Below are positions 18,631-27,527 of a stretch of 64,000 nucleotides of DNA, one piece after another. Position 1 is the first letter of the stretch; each line of letters starts with the position of its first letter. This DNA is from Ruminiclostridium papyrosolvens C7 (lineage in GTDB: Bacteria > Bacillota > Clostridia > Acetivibrionales > DSM-1351), in contig NZ_ATAY01000028.1 in NCBI RefSeq assembly GCF_000421965.1, positions 22,007 to 86,006 on the forward strand. The letters run 5' to 3'. Under the pieces are notes generated by a model. It had not been told where the DNA came from and searched no databases. It saw only the letters and a program-made list of their open reading frames with translations. A program made the translations under genes and the position numbers.

Positions 18631-18642
18631 GAACATATGTTC
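18631..18642. promoter_or_regulatory. LexA (SOS) box
   Basis: GAACATATGTTC is a perfect 12-bp palindrome matching the Gram-positive LexA consensus (GAAC-N4-GTTC). It lies just downstream of a TATACT/TATAAA-rich promoter region reading leftward into the 85-residue gene. Confidence 0.78.
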
Positions 18643-18726
18643 TATTTATATAGTATAATACTGTTCTTAATTTCATTCAACCCCTTTTCCATTGTTTATT
18701 TTTAAATACAATTATGGTAAACTCTG

Positions 18727-18897
18727 TTATGTTTTATTGAGTTTAACCGCAAAGAAAAAGGAAACCGCCATTGTAGTCAAAGGTACTATCTCCTTGGCCT
18801 CCAGTCTTCCTGTAACAATGAACCCGATTAATGCCCCTACCAGAACAAAGGTAACTATTGTTTTTACATCAATTAGCTTTGCAATTTTCTCCTTCAT
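18727..18897 (-). CDS. Tailocin small holin-like protein
   Basis: A 56-residue protein (MKEKIAKLIDVKTIVTFVLV at the start) with two hydrophobic segments and a lysine-rich end, typical of small phage holins of clostridial and Bacillus phages. GAAGGAG lies around the start region and the ATG overlaps the endolysin stop (ATGA), so holin and endolysin are coupled. It would form membrane lesions that release the endolysin. Confidence 0.75.
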   Translation of the reverse strand: MKEKIAKLIDVKTIVTFVLVGALIGFIVTGRLEAKEIVPLTTMAVSFFFAVKLNKT

Positions 18898-19592
18898 AGT
18901 CGTTCTCCTTTCATTCTTTCAACTATATTCATCACGAAATCAGGGAAATATTGTTCTGTTTTAAGCTTCTCCAACCATATTTCAGGATTTTTCTGAGTAA
19001 TTCGAACAGTTTCCTCTGCCGATTCAAAGTTATTTCCAAGTATCTTTTGACATACTTTAACTAATTCTTGTGCTTTCCCTTTTGTTTTGGGGCCTGCGAT
19101 CCCGTCTACCGCAAGTCCCGTCACTGCTTGAAATTCCTTTACCGTCATGTCTTTTTTCACTCCCTTAAAAACACTGTCTCTGATCGCTTCCTTTTGTGAT
19201 AGGCTTAACCCGGTGTGTTCCAGAAGTTGAACATGCCATGGTTCATAGCTCATGGGTTTTACAAGTCCGTATTTTTTCAACTCCTCATTCTCGAGTAATT
19301 TAAACCAACTGTCGCAGATATCCATTGCAATACAATAACAATGATTACTTTTACCATAAGCAGCAGCAAGGCACTCTCCGTTTTTACTGTACACAGAGCC
19401 GTCTTCTCTCTGATGGCTGCCGGGATTACCTGCCAAGACCTCTTTTGCTATGGTCCTCTGCTTTTCAACACTTCTGTAACCTGAGGTACAGAGGCAGTTC
19501 CGGCCTTTTGCGATACACATTATATTTACAGCATTTATTAGTTTTGGGTACACACATGATTCATCCTGATATTTAAACTTTACACAAGGCAT
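18894..19592 (-). CDS. Tailocin endolysin, M15 (VanY-type) peptidase with peptidoglycan-binding-like domain
   Basis: The 232 residues show the M15 D-Ala-D-Ala carboxypeptidase / L-Ala-D-Glu peptidase motifs: TSGYRS (about 36-41), SNHCYCIAMD (zinc ligands H84 and D91) and EPWHVQ (H120). A segment with TVKEFQAVTGLAVDGIAGPKT (about 150-170) resembles a peptidoglycan-binding PG_binding_1 repeat. It would cut the peptide stem to lyse the producer cell and release particles. Confidence 0.85.
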   Translation of the reverse strand: MPCVKFKYQDESCVYPKLINAVNIMCIAKGRNCLCTSGYRSVEKQRTIAKEVLAGNPGSHQREDGSVYSKNGECLAAAYGKSNHCYCIAMDICDSWFKLLENEELKKYGLVKPMSYEPWHVQLLEHTGLSLSQKEAIRDSVFKGVKKDMTVKEFQAVTGLAVDGIAGPKTKGKAQELVKVCQKILGNNFESAEETVRITQKNPEIWLEKLKTEQYFPDFVMNIVERMKGERL

Positions 19593-19603
19593 GTTATCTC
19601 ATC

Positions 19604-19864
19604 TCACTTTCCCGAAAATTTCAAAGCCCCTACTATGGCCCCGATTACTGTTATTGCGGTAGTGAGTGCTTTGATAAGCTCCAGTACAATGGGAGACCAT
19701 GTTTTGGTTTCTGCTTCGTTTCTCTTTTTGATATCTGTTTTTATTTCCGTCAAATCCTCTTTTATTTCCTTAACATACACTTTTGTCTCGGTGTGGTTTT
19801 GCTCCAGCGTTCTAATTCTTTCCTCATTTATACAACGATAGCCACACTCTCCAGTCATTGACAA
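19604..19864 (-). CDS. XhlA-like lysis accessory protein
   Basis: An 86-residue protein with an N-terminal helical coiled-coil stretch (EERIRTLEQNHTETKVYVKE) and one C-terminal membrane segment (ALTTAITVIGAIVGALKF). This matches the XhlA/haemolysin type found before the endolysin in PBSX-like elements. It is the upstream member of the lysis trio. Confidence 0.75.
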   Translation of the reverse strand: MSMTGECGYRCINEERIRTLEQNHTETKVYVKEIKEDLTEIKTDIKKRNEAETKTWSPIVLELIKALTTAITVIGAIVGALKFSGK

Positions 19865-19891
19865 ACCTCCTTTCTACACGGCATAAAGCTA

Positions 19892-19928
19892 AAAAAAGGA
19901 TTACCCGGGCTGTGGGTAATCCTTTTTT
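19892..19928 (-). terminator. Terminator between tail and lysis genes
   Basis: AAAAAAGGATTACCC and GGGTAATCCTTTTTT form a strong stem with T runs on both strands, in the 75-bp gap between the XkdX-like gene and the lysis genes. Partial termination here would lower lysis gene expression. Confidence 0.88.
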
Positions 19929-19939
19929 GCTATTATGTA

Positions 19940-20056
19940 CTATTTAATTAGTTGAGCCTTTTGGGCTTCTGTTATCCAGCCTTTAGACACCGCAATATTC
20001 AGCTGTTCTGCCGTAAGCCTACCAGCTTTATATAAGTAGCTTAATCGTTCAAACAT
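19940..20056 (-). CDS. XkdX-family small phage protein
   Basis: A 38-residue protein (MFERLSYLYKAGRLTAEQLN at the start, KGWITEAQKAQLI at the end). The pattern of a short helix, LT-x-EQL and WIT-x-EQ is that of XkdX proteins encoded next to tail fibre genes in Bacillus and Clostridium. Its ATG shares a base with the stop of the upstream gene (TAATG). Confidence 0.8.
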   Translation of the reverse strand: MFERLSYLYKAGRLTAEQLNIAVSKGWITEAQKAQLIK

Positions 20057-20361
20057 TAGGTATCACCACCTTCTGTAACCTTTTTGCCTATAATTATATC
20101 TATTTGGCTTTGCACTTTTAGGTTATCTACTATTAAATTATCTACTATGAATCTGAGTTTTTCAATTTCAGTTAAATCCGGGATGAGTTTAATTCCATCA
20201 CGATAAAAATATCCGTCCTCATACTTGTCTCCTTTAGTCACATCAATCGTACCACATACTATAGCCCCTATTGAATTAGCGAATGACTGATCCGCAATTA
20301 TTATATTTTCAACTGTAGTCTTATCTTCTGCCAATATGGCACATCTTAAAGCTAAATCCAT
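20056..20361 (-). CDS. Tail-fibre-associated protein of unknown function
   Basis: A 101-residue protein (DLALRCAILAEDKTTVENII at the start). It has no clear family; a C-terminal hydrophobic-repeat helix could be a coiled coil. It lies one base after the fibre gene and overlaps the XkdX gene, the usual position of a fibre accessory or chaperone protein. Confidence 0.6.
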   Translation of the reverse strand: MDLALRCAILAEDKTTVENIIIADQSFANSIGAIVCGTIDVTKGDKYEDGYFYRDGIKLIPDLTEIEKLRFIVDNLIVDNLKVQSQIDIIIGKKVTEGGDT

Positions 20362-20362
20362 A

Positions 20363-21469
20363 TCAATACCCCCATCGAATTATTACTATTCCTGAGCCTC
20401 CAGAGCCACCTATTCCAGAACCACAGCCACCACCACCTCCTCCTCCTCCATAGCCCCCGCCACCGGTACCGCCATCTCCTACCTGTCCACCAGACCCGAG
20501 ACCGCCTTTCGTTCCGGCACCTCCAGTTCCGTTAGCAAAACCGCCAATTCCAGGTTTATTATTGGAACTAAATGAAGATGCTCCTCCTCCACCTCCAGCT
20601 GCATGAATAGTACCAAAAAAATCACATGTGGATGTTCCCTGACCTGGTGTTCCGTTTGAGCCTCCATTTGTTGCTGCTCTTTCGGCTATAAATCCTCCAA
20701 ATCCACCATTGCTACCACCAATTCGTCCGGAAGCACCATTTGCAACATATATTGTTCCAACTTTGCTTTGCCCGCCAATAATTCCCCCAGAACCTACTAT
20801 TATAGTTGTAATTGCCTCGATGTTTACGCTCATGTACATACTTGTGTATCCACTGCCTCCGCCGTTACCTCCGAAGTAGTTATCTCCACTCATATCACCT
20901 CCTTTTTCACCATTAGCTCCCCCACCGACGAGGAATATATCAACTGTCTGAGGTACCGTTGACCAAGTTAATGTACCTGAGGAATAAAATTCGGCACTAC
21001 CCTTGCTTTCATCTATCCGTGTTATTTTTGCTAGGCCGGAATAAATAGGAATAATATCTGCCCCCCCTTCACCCAATAACTGAAAATTTTCTCCGTCCCG
21101 TATAAAAGAATAAATGCCTGCCTTTGGTTTAAAATCTTCACCACTGGGTTTTTTTAAGCTTCTTGCTAATCCATCAGATGAAATATTCAAAGTGGCTGAC
21201 CCTGTGGCAATAGCATTAAATTTAACACTGAATTTTGAACCGTCTGAAATATTTTTTTCGCTATCAATTGTGTATGTATTACCGTTGTTAACTGTGGTAC
21301 CCAAATGCGGGACATGATTATGCGTATCCCCCACATGCCCCTCCAGCTCCGTTTCAATCTTCTTAATCTGTGTATCAATAATATCCATATTCCCGTTGTG
21401 ATCCCCAATGTTGTAGAAATCCTCCTGGGATGGCTTTTTTAAATTGTAGTTAACCGTATTTACTGCCAT
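20363..21469 (-). CDS. Tailocin tail fibre with glycine-rich C-terminal adhesin
   Basis: The 368 residues fall in three parts: an N-terminal baseplate-attachment segment (MAVNTVNYNLKKPSQEDFYN), a middle domain (about 75-135: TLNISSDG, FKPKAG, YSFIRDGENFQLLGEGG), and a Gly-rich C-terminus (about 180-368) with repeated GG(S/N)GG tracts ending in SGIVIIRWGY. Gly-rich C-termini of this type form receptor-binding tips (as in T-even gp38-type adhesins and glycine-rich fibre domains). The middle domain recurs in the siphophage fibre at 40633-42174. It should determine the killing spectrum. Confidence 0.8.
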   Translation of the reverse strand: MAVNTVNYNLKKPSQEDFYNIGDHNGNMDIIDTQIKKIETELEGHVGDTHNHVPHLGTTVNNGNTYTIDSEKNISDGSKFSVKFNAIATGSATLNISSDGLARSLKKPSGEDFKPKAGIYSFIRDGENFQLLGEGGADIIPIYSGLAKITRIDESKGSAEFYSSGTLTWSTVPQTVDIFLVGGGANGEKGGDMSGDNYFGGNGGGSGYTSMYMSVNIEAITTIIVGSGGIIGGQSKVGTIYVANGASGRIGGSNGGFGGFIAERAATNGGSNGTPGQGTSTCDFFGTIHAAGGGGGASSFSSNNKPGIGGFANGTGGAGTKGGLGSGGQVGDGGTGGGGYGGGGGGGGCGSGIGGSGGSGIVIIRWGY

Positions 21470-21471
21470 AA

Positions 21472-22023
21472 TTAAAACACCTCGCTTCTTAATTGTTCAT
21501 GTGTGTACTCTCTCATTTGAGCGTGGGTATAGCTGACCAAAGATGAGTTTTGTTTGTAGAGCAAGCTCAAATCAACGTACATGTTGACCGGTACGATTCT
21601 TTTCAACTGCTTTTCCACCTCGGCAAGCATGGACTTAGCAGTCAGTGCCACTCTTACTATAAGTTTGTATTCATCATTTTTTAGTTCAAGTGAGTAGCCC
21701 GACTCACCGCATAACGTTTCCAACTGCTGTGCCAATTTTTTGCAAGTATAGGGCAGCTTTTCATTGAGTCTTGTCAGAATCCTGAATTTCCTCACCTCTA
21801 GACTGTCAGAGCCTTTTGGATTTATTTTGAGGATTGCTTCCCAACGCTTTACTCCGTTTTCGGTGGAATCGTATATAAACTGCTCCTTCAGCACATTGCC
21901 CAGCCTGCCCCAAAGGGACCGGATTTCAGGATTTTCAGAAGCAGCAAGCTCTCGGAATTCCCTGAAATCCTGTAAAAACTCCGGCAGATAGTTCAAAATA
22001 TCGATTTCCCTATCCAATAACAT
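21472..22023 (-). CDS. XkdU/YmfQ-like baseplate protein
   Basis: A 183-residue protein with ILNYLPEFLQDFREFREL near the start and a beta-rich centre, characteristic of YmfQ/DUF2313 proteins that follow the baseplate J gene and connect the fibre to the wedge. I chose ATG 22023 (AGGGGTG directly upstream), overlapping the J gene by 14 bp. It would be the gpI-like wedge component. Confidence 0.75.
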   Translation of the reverse strand: MLLDREIDILNYLPEFLQDFREFRELAASENPEIRSLWGRLGNVLKEQFIYDSTENGVKRWEAILKINPKGSDSLEVRKFRILTRLNEKLPYTCKKLAQQLETLCGESGYSLELKNDEYKLIVRVALTAKSMLAEVEKQLKRIVPVNMYVDLSLLYKQNSSLVSYTHAQMREYTHEQLRSEVF

Positions 22024-23065
22024 CACCCCTGACCGGAATAGCATCTTTATCAAGCATCAGATTTTGCTCTATACCATTGATTTTTGTCCCCGAAATGTCC
22101 AAAATCCCTTCAATCTCCAACAGACGGGTTTCAATCTGGCTTATCCTGACTATGAGATTATCACTGTCAGCCCACGCTTTACTTAACTCATTAAAATAAT
22201 TATCGATAACCGTGTTCACATACCCCTTTACGTCCTCCCAATTCCAACCTTCACGGTATGTCAGGTTCAGTGTTATGTCAACCTTCTGTTCCATTACACC
22301 TATAACCGTAACTACATGCCCGATAGGTGCAAAGCCTACACCTTCGCCTTGGCTGTTCAAAGGGTCTATCTGGGATTGAATACTGGTGATTAAATCATTT
22401 GAAGGCTTTTGAAACTGGGAGCTTACAACCACAAGTTTAACCGTACCACCGCCGTTCCATACTGGATAAACCTTAATACCCCCAACCCCTTGAAGCTGAT
22501 TTACCTTTTCCTTATAGTCGGACATATTACCCCCAAAAGCCTGTGAATCTAATGTTGCAAAATACCTGGCTCTAAGTTGCTCGGTATCTTCTTCATCCTC
22601 TCCCGAAATAAGCAGTTCGGTAATTTCCGCTTTTGTCAGTCCCTCAATATAGTTCACTGGAATCAACATTCCGAAATATCTGTTTCCTTCTGCTCCGGCA
22701 GTTTCGCATTTGAGCTTGAATTCACACTCTCTTATTTTTTCGGTAACAACATAATTAAGGTTTCCCAAAGAAAACCTTGAACCCAGCGGAATATTAATAT
22801 TAAATACCCCTTTTAAAATTGCATTGGTAGCTTCCGTCGGAACAATCCCTCGTTCCGCAGCCCTTTTAATCAAAAAATCCCTTGACGCTGAATCGGCAAA
22901 GGTTTCATTCAATATTACGTCTGCTTCAATATACATTTGGGCCAGTTCTGCAGCCGCCGGAGCCAACGCATCAAAAATAACCGAGCCCTCACGCTTGTCA
23001 ATCGTATCAGGAACCCGATCCAACATCCTTTTCAAAAGTACCTCATAGGTTACATTTTCATACAT
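22010..23065 (-). CDS. Baseplate J-like protein (XkdT)
   Basis: This 351-residue protein shows the baseplate wedge pattern of the gpJ/XkdT family: MLDRVPDTIDKREGSVIFDA at the start, ADVILNETFADSASRDFLIKRAAERGI, and FATLDSQAFGGNMSDYKEKV in the middle. It builds the wedge that triggers sheath contraction. Confidence 0.88.
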   Translation of the reverse strand: MYENVTYEVLLKRMLDRVPDTIDKREGSVIFDALAPAAAELAQMYIEADVILNETFADSASRDFLIKRAAERGIVPTEATNAILKGVFNINIPLGSRFSLGNLNYVVTEKIRECEFKLKCETAGAEGNRYFGMLIPVNYIEGLTKAEITELLISGEDEEDTEQLRARYFATLDSQAFGGNMSDYKEKVNQLQGVGGIKVYPVWNGGGTVKLVVVSSQFQKPSNDLITSIQSQIDPLNSQGEGVGFAPIGHVVTVIGVMEQKVDITLNLTYREGWNWEDVKGYVNTVIDNYFNELSKAWADSDNLIVRISQIETRLLEIEGILDISGTKINGIEQNLMLDKDAIPVRGDVIG

Positions 23066-23467
23066 TTAAACCATCACCACCTTTTCAATATCAGCAGTAC
23101 CTTCCGTAGTGTATGCAGTAAATCTGACCAAAACCTGACGTTTACCTGACTCAAAAGAAAAGTCTCTCACGTCCGTAATTCTGTCATCCTCCTGCAAAGC
23201 CTCCCGTATTCTGTTTTCTATCTCTGAATAAACAAGTGCCGTGGATTCACCAAAAAGGTCTGTTAATTCAATCCCGTAATCCCAGCTGTAAATCAAATAC
23301 TGGAATTTTTGAGTATTCAGAATTTTATAAATTGCCTGCTTAATCGCCTCAATCCCGTCAACAGAACCTCCGATTCTCATTTCCTCAAGATTCATTTTAT
23401 AGGTTCTGCCCGGCTGCTGACAGACTTCAAAATCAGGCTGTAAATCATCATTTAAAGTTGGAATCAT
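23066..23467 (-). CDS. XkdS-like baseplate protein (DUF2634)
   Basis: A 133-residue protein with KQAIYKILNTQKFQYLIYSW and DYGIELTDLFGE, the core of the DUF2634/gp25-like family (XkdS). It corresponds to the gpW/gp25 wedge component. It overlaps the next upstream gene by 4 bp. Confidence 0.82.
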   Translation of the reverse strand: MIPTLNDDLQPDFEVCQQPGRTYKMNLEEMRIGGSVDGIEAIKQAIYKILNTQKFQYLIYSWDYGIELTDLFGESTALVYSEIENRIREALQEDDRITDVRDFSFESGKRQVLVRFTAYTTEGTADIEKVVMV

Positions 23468-23772
23468 TCCTTCACCACCTTATCAAAAACAAGGTATTTT
23501 TGTCCGCCCTGTATCTGAACCATTATCACACTGTCACCGACTGTCAATCCGTTATGAACTGTAAATTTCCTTTTTTCCCCCAGTTCATCCGATATTTCCA
23601 GCACATGTTCTTTTACATTATTGGTAAATATCAGATGGGCCTCCTTTAAAATCAGCTTTTGATCAATACTGATTGCAGTTGGTGCGGTACTTAGAACATT
23701 CCCAAAAACAACAGTTGTAGGTTTTGAATCATTCACCGCATCTATTGCCGCCATCTTGATAATTTCAACCAT
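23464..23772 (-). CDS. XkdR-like protein (DUF2577)
   Basis: A 102-residue protein (VEIIKMAAIDAVNDSKPTTV) matching the DUF2577/XkdR family between the gpD-like hub and XkdS. The start is uncertain: the ATG at 23772 has no good ribosome site, whereas in-frame TTG (23784) and GTG (23790) codons follow GAGGGGCG. The protein may therefore be a few residues longer and overlap the upstream gene. Confidence 0.72.
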   Translation of the reverse strand: MVEIIKMAAIDAVNDSKPTTVVFGNVLSTAPTAISIDQKLILKEAHLIFTNNVKEHVLEISDELGEKRKFTVHNGLTVGDSVIMVQIQGGQKYLVFDKVVKE

Positions 23773-23773
23773 A

Positions 23774-24730
23774 TTAGGCAACAAAATCACCGCCCCTCAA
23801 TGTGATATCCATATAATGCTGGTTGCTCTTAAAGGTGTGTTTTACGGTCTCCACAAGCATGTAGTTCTGAACCTTCACATCTCCGAGCTCCAACCAGACC
23901 GGAAAAAGGCACCCCCCTCTGACTCTGATATCTCCAATTGCATTGGAAACAGAAAGGTTGCGGGTTTTTTTGTTATACAGCTTAAGAAGTCCGTCAGCTT
24001 TGGCTTTAGCATTAGTATTCTGATTAACTTTCTCATAATATTGAAGAAGTCCCCACTCAGCAATTTTATTACTGTCCTTGGCCTCATAAATTTCACGTTT
24101 CTTTGTTTTGTCATTATCGTAGGCCAGTTTTATAAGGTTGTAGGTATTTGAGTCAATAGACGAGGTGTAATCAAAATCCTCAGCTGTGCTCTTTTCGATA
24201 AGAATGTCAAGTTTCATGGAATCAATACTCTTTAAGCTTATAGCCCCATAGTCGTCAAACAGTACATACATCTTATTCCTATTCTGCATTGTAATATCAA
24301 GGGCACTTTGAATCATATCCATTAATGTCTTGTTATCCTCAACCCTTGTTTCAATTACATAACCTGTATCTTCAATGGTTCCGGTTACCAGTTGGAAGTC
24401 ATCTGCCAAGCTTTTGATTATCTGGCTTGCCGTACGGTTTTCAAATACCTTTGTGTCTTTATTTTTGAGATACCTTAACTGGTCGTATGCAGTAACCTTT
24501 ATAATCTGATCGCTGCTGCGCTTTTTAGTGAAAATATGGCCATTGAAAACCTTTTTATTGTCTACTTTTAGTTGCACTAAGTTGCCTTCCTGAAAGCTAA
24601 TTATTTCGTCTTTTACCACTGAAAATTCCAGCTTACCCGGAACACCTTTTCTGGAGGTCTCCCATGTGATTTCATCCTCAATGCAAGGCAGATACACCGT
24701 AGAACCATTCTGAATCTTTAACTCAACCAA
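23774..24730 (-). CDS. XkdQ / gpD-like tail hub protein
   Basis: A 318-residue protein resembling the hub protein family of phage late control gene D (XkdQ): YLPCIEDEITWETSRKGVPG, a central KVTAYDQLRYLKNKDT segment, and the C-terminal IGDIRVRGGCLFPV. It forms the trimeric hub at the tail tip. Confidence 0.82.
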   Translation of the reverse strand: MVELKIQNGSTVYLPCIEDEITWETSRKGVPGKLEFSVVKDEIISFQEGNLVQLKVDNKKVFNGHIFTKKRSSDQIIKVTAYDQLRYLKNKDTKVFENRTASQIIKSLADDFQLVTGTIEDTGYVIETRVEDNKTLMDMIQSALDITMQNRNKMYVLFDDYGAISLKSIDSMKLDILIEKSTAEDFDYTSSIDSNTYNLIKLAYDNDKTKKREIYEAKDSNKIAEWGLLQYYEKVNQNTNAKAKADGLLKLYNKKTRNLSVSNAIGDIRVRGGCLFPVWLELGDVKVQNYMLVETVKHTFKSNQHYMDITLRGGDFVA

Positions 24731-25370
24731 GCTTAATCACCTGCCCTACTCTGATAAGGTTAGGATTTTTGATTCCGTTCAGTTTGGCTATCTGAGGATA
24801 CTTTGAGCCGTCACCCAGATATTTTTTACAAATGGCCCAGAGGGTGTCTCCCTTTTTGACTTTATAGGTTTTAGGTTTGACAGGGGTGGATTTCTTACTG
24901 CCTCTAGCGGGTTTAATGCCTTCTAACGGATATTTTAGTGCGGTACATAGCTTATACTGTTTGAGGGTCATAGAAACGGTATAATCAAGACCGTTTCCTG
25001 CATCCTCTGTTATACTGTACTCTTCAAGAGAAACCCATGTATTTGTTATTTTACGCACAAATTTATCCTTAAAGGATATCTCTTCTTCAATATACAGCTT
25101 AAATGGTTTACAATCCTTTTTTAAACGGCTGAAATGGTCCAGATAATATTTGGGATTTACAAATTCCTTATCAGGGTAGTCTGCAAAAGGGTAATTCACC
25201 TGAGGAATGAGCAATTCAAAGGAAAACTCCGTTAATCCCGGAGCCTTTAGTATACTTGCTTCACTCCCGTCAATCAGACTGACAGTCTTATTCTGATTCT
25301 TGATTTTTGTTTCAAACTTTGAAGGGGCAACAGGCATCCGAACCCCTCCCAGCCAGATTTGGTAAGGCAT
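24723..25370 (-). CDS. XkdP-like LysM tail protein
   Basis: The 215-residue protein has an N-terminal phage domain (IWLGGVRMPVAPSKFETKIK) and a C-terminal LysM domain (about 167-213: YKVKKGDTLWAICKKYLGDG, then KYPQIAKLNGI). In PBSX this is XkdP, a tail-hub protein whose LysM binds peptidoglycan. It overlaps both neighbours by a few bases. Confidence 0.85.
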   Translation of the reverse strand: MPYQIWLGGVRMPVAPSKFETKIKNQNKTVSLIDGSEASILKAPGLTEFSFELLIPQVNYPFADYPDKEFVNPKYYLDHFSRLKKDCKPFKLYIEEEISFKDKFVRKITNTWVSLEEYSITEDAGNGLDYTVSMTLKQYKLCTALKYPLEGIKPARGSKKSTPVKPKTYKVKKGDTLWAICKKYLGDGSKYPQIAKLNGIKNPNLIRVGQVIKLG

Positions 25371-27286
25371 CAGTTATACACCCCCTCTGCTGCTACCGAC
25401 ATTGTTTCATAAACCTTCTGCTCCATATATGAAACAATCCCGTCTAAATCAAGGTTACTGTTGATATTGTTATGATTAGTCATATCCACCTTGATTTCCG
25501 CAGTAGTAAATTTATTTACTACCTCCTGTTCAGCTATGTCCCTCATGTACTTCAAGTCCTCTTCGGAAACTTGCATTGAATCCTTCATGGCACCTGTGTT
25601 AGCAGCAGTATTGGCTATATGATTTTTCGTGTCGCTATCTGCAATACCGCCGGCTTTAGCGGAAGCGGGATTTTTCAATGAGTTATATCCGGGTACATTG
25701 AAATTTGAAGCTGATTTGTCCTTTTTAGCAGCCTGGGCCTTTGCGTTCTCAATGTTGTCTTGTCTTTTTTGCATATTTGCACCCGCCTCAACTTGACGTT
25801 TAAGTATATCAACGTCATGTTGCTGCTTTATTGAATCTATTTTCTGGTTGTACTGCTTAAGGTCTGCCTCTCTGGCTGCCTTTTCGGCTTCATTCTGGAT
25901 TTTTGCCTCAGTTCCGAACGTCACATGACTAACAGCCTTAATGGATACCTCTGGAAGTACTTTGTTCAGTAATCCAATAAACTTATTAATAATATCAATT
26001 GCGCCATTTACCATGTTCTGTAGAATGGTAAGTACACCTACTCTCATATCACCCATAAAATTCTGGATTGCAACACCTGCCGACTTCATACCCGCCATCA
26101 TTAAATTCCAGAGATCAATAACCCAGTACACACCTGTAAAAAATGATATTTTCAGAGCATCCCATAAAATGAGAATAGCATTAACCACAATCAGCCATGC
26201 AACATGAATTCCGCCTACAGATTGAACCCATTTATAAATAAGACCTATTATTACTCCTATTACCAATGCAATCCAAAACAATGGAGAAGTGAACAATGAT
26301 GCATTTAACCCATCCTGTGCTATTTTCTGCATAGTTGTAGCTATAGTCGAAATACCAAGCCCTATTGCATAAGCACCTGCAGCCGCAGCAATTCCCCAGA
26401 AAACAGGTGCAACTGTGGCCCAGTTATTATAAACCCACGTAGCAGCGTTTGCTATTGCTTGCAATACAGGAATAAATGCTTCAAACAGAGTATTTTTAAT
26501 AGTTGAACCTATCTGTTGGAAGGTTACGGGCATTGTGGCGAACTTTGCATTAATTTGGTCGTAAGCGCTCAATACTGAGTTTTTCAAAACTTCTGCCGAA
26601 ACACCGTTTCCGGCAATAAGCTGCTGCTGAGACTGTCCCGTGTAATTTGAGACTGCCCGCCCCATTGCAGGTGCATTTTGGAAAACAGATGCCATGTCCT
26701 CTCCCTTTAGATTTCCGGATACCATTGCATCTGTTATTTTATCAATGCCCTTTGTAGCCTCACCTGACTCGGCCCCGGCAAAAGACTTATTCATCAGTTC
26801 TGTAAAGCCAAGGATTTCATTATTATCTTTAAATCTTCCTTTAGCCGAAAGCCCAAGCTTTGTCACAGTTGCAGCCGTACTGTCAAAAGTACTTCTTGAA
26901 TTATTCGCTGCAGAATACACCTTGTGCTGTAATTCTCCTGTGCTCTGGCGCTTATCAGTCATCATTGAAAGTCTAGCATTCTGGTTTGAGTATTTATCCA
27001 CCATTTCCATACCTGATGAAATTTTGGATGAAATATCCTTAACCTTTGCCATCTTTTCAATGGAATCAATAGACTCCTTGACTTGATCCTGAACTGCATA
27101 AAATTCCTTTGCAATTAGTCTCGCCACATTTGCAATTTCCCTGAATCCACTCATATTAAAGGGTTTTTTTAACTGATTCTGAAGCTCCTGAGTTTTATCT
27201 ATGATTTCTATCACAGGCTTTACAACCGTACTCAATGCGGTTGTAGTCCCACCAATCAACTGTAATGAATTCGCTACTGTAGCCAT
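25370..27286 (-). CDS. Tailocin tape measure protein
   Basis: A 638-residue protein with N-terminal phage tape-measure motifs (FTELMNKSFAGAESGEATKG, VSNYTGQSQQQLIAGNGVSA), membrane-like segments in the centre (about residues 285-400) and a long charged coiled coil towards the end. By the rule of about 1.5 angstrom per residue it implies a tail near 95 nm (inference), in the usual range for R-type particles. Confidence 0.85.
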   Translation of the reverse strand: MATVANSLQLIGGTTTALSTVVKPVIEIIDKTQELQNQLKKPFNMSGFREIANVARLIAKEFYAVQDQVKESIDSIEKMAKVKDISSKISSGMEMVDKYSNQNARLSMMTDKRQSTGELQHKVYSAANNSRSTFDSTAATVTKLGLSAKGRFKDNNEILGFTELMNKSFAGAESGEATKGIDKITDAMVSGNLKGEDMASVFQNAPAMGRAVSNYTGQSQQQLIAGNGVSAEVLKNSVLSAYDQINAKFATMPVTFQQIGSTIKNTLFEAFIPVLQAIANAATWVYNNWATVAPVFWGIAAAAGAYAIGLGISTIATTMQKIAQDGLNASLFTSPLFWIALVIGVIIGLIYKWVQSVGGIHVAWLIVVNAILILWDALKISFFTGVYWVIDLWNLMMAGMKSAGVAIQNFMGDMRVGVLTILQNMVNGAIDIINKFIGLLNKVLPEVSIKAVSHVTFGTEAKIQNEAEKAAREADLKQYNQKIDSIKQQHDVDILKRQVEAGANMQKRQDNIENAKAQAAKKDKSASNFNVPGYNSLKNPASAKAGGIADSDTKNHIANTAANTGAMKDSMQVSEEDLKYMRDIAEQEVVNKFTTAEIKVDMTNHNNINSNLDLDGIVSYMEQKVYETMSVAAEGVYN

Positions 27287-27306
27287 TTATATCACCTACC
27301 TTTATG

Positions 27307-27336
27307 AAAAAGGCACCCCATTACGGAGTGCCTTTT
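27307..27336 (-). terminator. Hairpin between chaperone and tape measure genes
   Basis: AAAAGGCACTCC-GTAAT-GGGGTGCCTTTTT, read on the minus strand, is a strong stem followed by T residues, lying in the 58-bp gap before the tape-measure gene. It may set the stoichiometry of upstream and downstream tail genes. Confidence 0.7.
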
Positions 27337-27344
27337 ATTTTATA

Positions 27345-27527
27345 CTACCTTTTTCTTGGCTTGTTTTTGTTCATTTCCTTTTTATCGTTTTCAATTTTAA
27401 TCTGAATAGCCGCAGTTATAAAGGCCCTTTCCTCTCTTGGAAGCTTCAAAAACTCACCGGGTGTTATATGAAATTTGTGAAGGCAATAGTATGCAATATT
27501 AGCATCGCTGTCACCTTCGTTAATTAG
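27345..27527 (-). CDS. -1 frame extension of the tail assembly chaperone
   Basis: Sixty codons in the -1 frame relative to the short chaperone start at the slippery site and run to a TAG at 27345-27347. They encode YYCLHKFHITPGEFLKLP and AFITAAIQIKIENDKK, which match the T half of G/GT-type tail chaperone products in Clostridium and Bacillus phages. It has no start codon of its own, so it should be made only as a fusion with the upstream frame. Confidence 0.8.
   Translation of the reverse strand, partial: LINEGDSDANIAYYCLHKFHITPGEFLKLPREERAFITAAIQIKIENDKKEMNKNKPRKR

Noticed and set aside
18631..18642. LexA box considered as chance palindrome
   Set aside because: It matches the 12-bp consensus perfectly and lies next to a promoter, so I kept it rather than rejecting it; chance remains possible.
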